Below are positions 6,961-8,045 of a stretch of 8,045 nucleotides of DNA, piece by piece. Within the stretch, counting starts at the first letter, position 1; each line of letters begins with the position of its first letter. Below the pieces are notes generated by a model, which had not been told where the DNA came from, searched no databases, and was given only the letters and a program-made list of their open reading frames with translations. Source of the stretch: Sphingomonas sp. (GTDB lineage: Bacteria > Pseudomonadota > Alphaproteobacteria > Sphingomonadales > Sphingomonadaceae); NCBI GenBank assembly GCA_019747165.1, contig JAIERC010000478.1, positions 1 to 8,045 on the forward strand, read 5' to 3'. A program made the position numbers and the translations under genes.

Positions 6961-7624
6961 AAGCATCGGGATCTTCCAGGCTATAGCCGAGCCCGCGGAT
7001 CGTCGTGATGACGTCCTGCCCCAGCTTTTTCCTGATGCGCGTAACAAACACCTCAATCGTGTTCGAATCGCGATCGAAATCCTGATCATAAATATGTTCG
7101 ATCAGCTCGGTACGGCTGACGACCTTGCCCTTGTGGTGGAGCAAATAGCTCAGCAATTTATATTCCTGCGCCGTCATCTTCACCGGATCGCCGGCCTTGG
7201 TGACCTTGCCCGATCGGGTATCGAGCCGGATATCGCCCGCTGTGAGTTCGGACGAAGCATTGCCCGACGCGCGCCGAATCAACGCCCGCAGCCGGGCGAT
7301 CAGCTCTTCGGACTGGAAGGGTTTGGCGACATAATCATCCGCTCCGGCATCAAGCCCTGCGACCTTGTCAGACCAGCTATCGCGCGCGGTCAGCACCAGT
7401 ACGGGCATCACCTTGCCCTCCCGGCGCCAGCGATCAAGCACGGTCAGCCCGTCAATCTCCGGCAGGCCGAGATCGAGCACAACCGCATCATAATTTTCGG
7501 TCTGGCCCAGGAAGAGGCCTTCTTCGCCGTCCGTAGCGAGATCAATCGCATAACCCGCGCCTTCCAGCGTGTTCTTGAGCTGCTGGCCCAGGCTTGGTTC
7601 GTCCTCGACGATCAAAACGCGCAT
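6959..7624 (-). CDS. OmpR/PhoB-family response regulator transcription factor
   Basis: Cytosolic DNA-binding regulator of 221 residues. The receiver domain (1-115) has the acidic pair Glu7-Asp8 in VEDE, the phospho-acceptor Asp51 in VVLDLGLP, the switch Thr79 in VLTARD and Lys101 in VAKPF. The C-terminal winged helix (about 127-217) shows MTAQEYKLLSYL, VVSRTELIEHIYD, SNTIEVFVTRIRKK and the closing TIRGLGY hairpin typical of OmpR-family regulators. It resembles PhoP/FeuP-type regulators of alphaproteobacteria. I chose the ATG at 7624 because it opens directly with MRVLIVEDE and has an AGGGGG site 8 bases upstream. An in-frame TTG at 7666 would add 14 unlikely residues. It lies 38 bases after the PepSY gene and 53 before its kinase, so all three are probably one operon. 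Confidence 0.96.
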   Translation of the reverse strand: MRVLIVEDEPSLGQQLKNTLEGAGYAIDLATDGEEGLFLGQTENYDAVVLDLGLPEIDGLTVLDRWRREGKVMPVLVLTARDSWSDKVAGLDAGADDYVAKPFQSEELIARLRALIRRASGNASSELTAGDIRLDTRSGKVTKAGDPVKMTAQEYKLLSYLLHHKGKVVSRTELIEHIYDQDFDRDSNTIEVFVTRIRKKLGQDVITTIRGLGYSLEDPDA

Positions 7625-7632
7625 CTTTTCTT

Positions 7633-7638
7633 CCCCCT
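7633..7638 (-). promoter_or_regulatory. Shine-Dalgarno site of the response regulator
   Basis: AGGGGG on the minus strand lies 8 bases before the ATG at 7624. It is among the clearest ribosome sites in this cluster and decides against the TTG at 7666 that overlaps the PepSY stop codon. Confidence 0.6.
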
Positions 7639-7662
7639 GCTCGGTCGCATCCGCGACACGGG

Positions 7663-7959
7663 TCAATTGCCGGTCCTGCCGATGATCTGGCCAGAGCGAC
7701 CATCGACATCGACCCAGATGACATCGCCATTGCGCAGGAACTTCAAGGTGTAAATCCCACTGCCCGAATCGAAATCCACGCCGATATATTGCGCGCCGCT
7801 CATCGTCGGCAGCACGCGCCGTTCGATTTCACGCAATGGCAACAGCCGACCACTGCGCATCTGGACCAGCACTTCAATCTGTTCGCCGCGACGCTGCGCA
7901 TGGGCATGACTGCAGGATGCAAGCACTGCACAAGCCGCCAGGAAAAGGGGAAACTTCAT
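7663..7959 (-). CDS. small PepSY-like envelope protein, predicted lipoprotein
   Basis: Predicted exported protein of 98 residues. Residues 1-16 (MKFPLFLAACAVLASC) form a signal peptide ending in a good lipobox, Leu13-Ala14-Ser15-Cys16. Signal peptidase I cleavage after AHA (residue 21) is the alternative. The mature part fits a single PepSY domain: LPLREIERRVLPTMSGAQYI (40-59), then GIYTLKFLRNGDVIWVDVDG (68-87) and SGQIIG (89-94), giving the helix/strand pattern and the ending VDVDxxSGxI typical of the family. PepSY domains are often found beside proteases or sensory kinases and are thought to act as periplasmic inhibitors or sensors. Here it is the first gene before the regulator and kinase, so it may tune the kinase or be its main regulated product (inference). 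In-frame ATGs at 7965, 7977 and 7983 exist; none has a clear ribosome site, and 7959 gives the most compact signal peptide. Confidence 0.85.
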   Translation of the reverse strand: MKFPLFLAACAVLASCSHAHAQRRGEQIEVLVQMRSGRLLPLREIERRVLPTMSGAQYIGVDFDSGSGIYTLKFLRNGDVIWVDVDGRSGQIIGRTGN

Positions 7960-7990
7960 GTTCATGGGAATTGGCATAGCCATCGCGGCT

Positions 7991-8005
7991 TGAACAGCCC
8001 GTGAA
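7991..8005 (-). promoter_or_regulatory. candidate OmpR-type direct repeat upstream of the PepSY-regulator-kinase operon
   Basis: On the minus strand TTCA occurs at 8005-8002 and again at 7994-7991, an exact 11-base period (TTCA, 7 bases, TTCA). OmpR/PhoB-family dimers bind head-to-tail half-sites spaced by about 10-11 bases, so this suits autoregulation by the encoded regulator. The half-site is only 4 bases and could arise by chance. It lies 32-46 bases before the chosen start. Only about 40 further bases are visible before the window ends. Confidence 0.3.
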
Positions 8006-8045
8006 TGCGCTTGTCAGCCAACAGAAACTTGCCGCAGCGCAACAA

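Noticed and set aside
7663..7666. TTGA overlap that would couple the PepSY stop to a TTG start of the response regulator
   Set aside because: The ATG at 7624 begins exactly at the conserved receiver-domain N-terminus and has a good ribosome site. The 14 extra residues from TTG look non-native.
7094..7753. 219-codon plus-strand frame opposite the response regulator
   Set aside because: It lies entirely antisense to the response regulator and the end of the PepSY gene, both with intact motifs. It has no domain signature.

Overview
The window looks like chromosomal DNA from an alphaproteobacterium, most likely a sphingomonad (Sphingomonas/Sphingopyxis relatives). This placement is an inference. 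It rests on high-GC coding bias, a subtilisin autotransporter with a lipobox followed by a long Thr-Pro linker, a PepSY lipoprotein/response regulator/histidine kinase trio, and a pyrimidine-nucleotidase-like HAD gene fused by a 4-base overlap to dapD. Nothing indicates a plasmid, prophage, insertion sequence, CRISPR array or structural RNA.

Layout. Positions 1-1002 (minus) hold a HAD hydrolase followed by dapD, which is cut by the left edge. Diverging from these, 1090-3456 (plus) encodes a predicted surface-anchored subtilase autotransporter, and 3512-4510 (plus) encodes a YhbW-like flavin monooxygenase. A 155-base convergent gap follows, in which I see nothing convincing. The rest is on the minus strand. 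Read in its own direction it runs: PepSY-type lipoprotein (7959-7663), OmpR-family response regulator (7624-6959), HAMP sensor histidine kinase (6905-5484), and then, after about 120 bases, a Tat-targeted DUF3047 protein (5361-4666).

Function. The PepSY protein, regulator and kinase probably form one operon. A small envelope protein is made together with a two-component system whose kinase has a periplasmic sensor domain, so an envelope-sensing or feedback role is plausible. A TTCA direct repeat with an 11-base period lies just upstream of the first gene and suits an OmpR-type autoregulatory site. DapD makes the succinylated intermediate of the lysine/diaminopimelate pathway, and its start is coupled to the HAD gene. 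The protease and the monooxygenase look like independent functions.

The most distinctive DNA-level signal is seven consecutive C4 runs spaced by AA (TTGGGG on the minus strand, the Tetrahymena telomere unit) inside the protease linker. This is a strong G-quadruplex and repeat-length-variation candidate. Otherwise the window is mostly ordinary core genome, and I did not find a clear undescribed multi-gene system.
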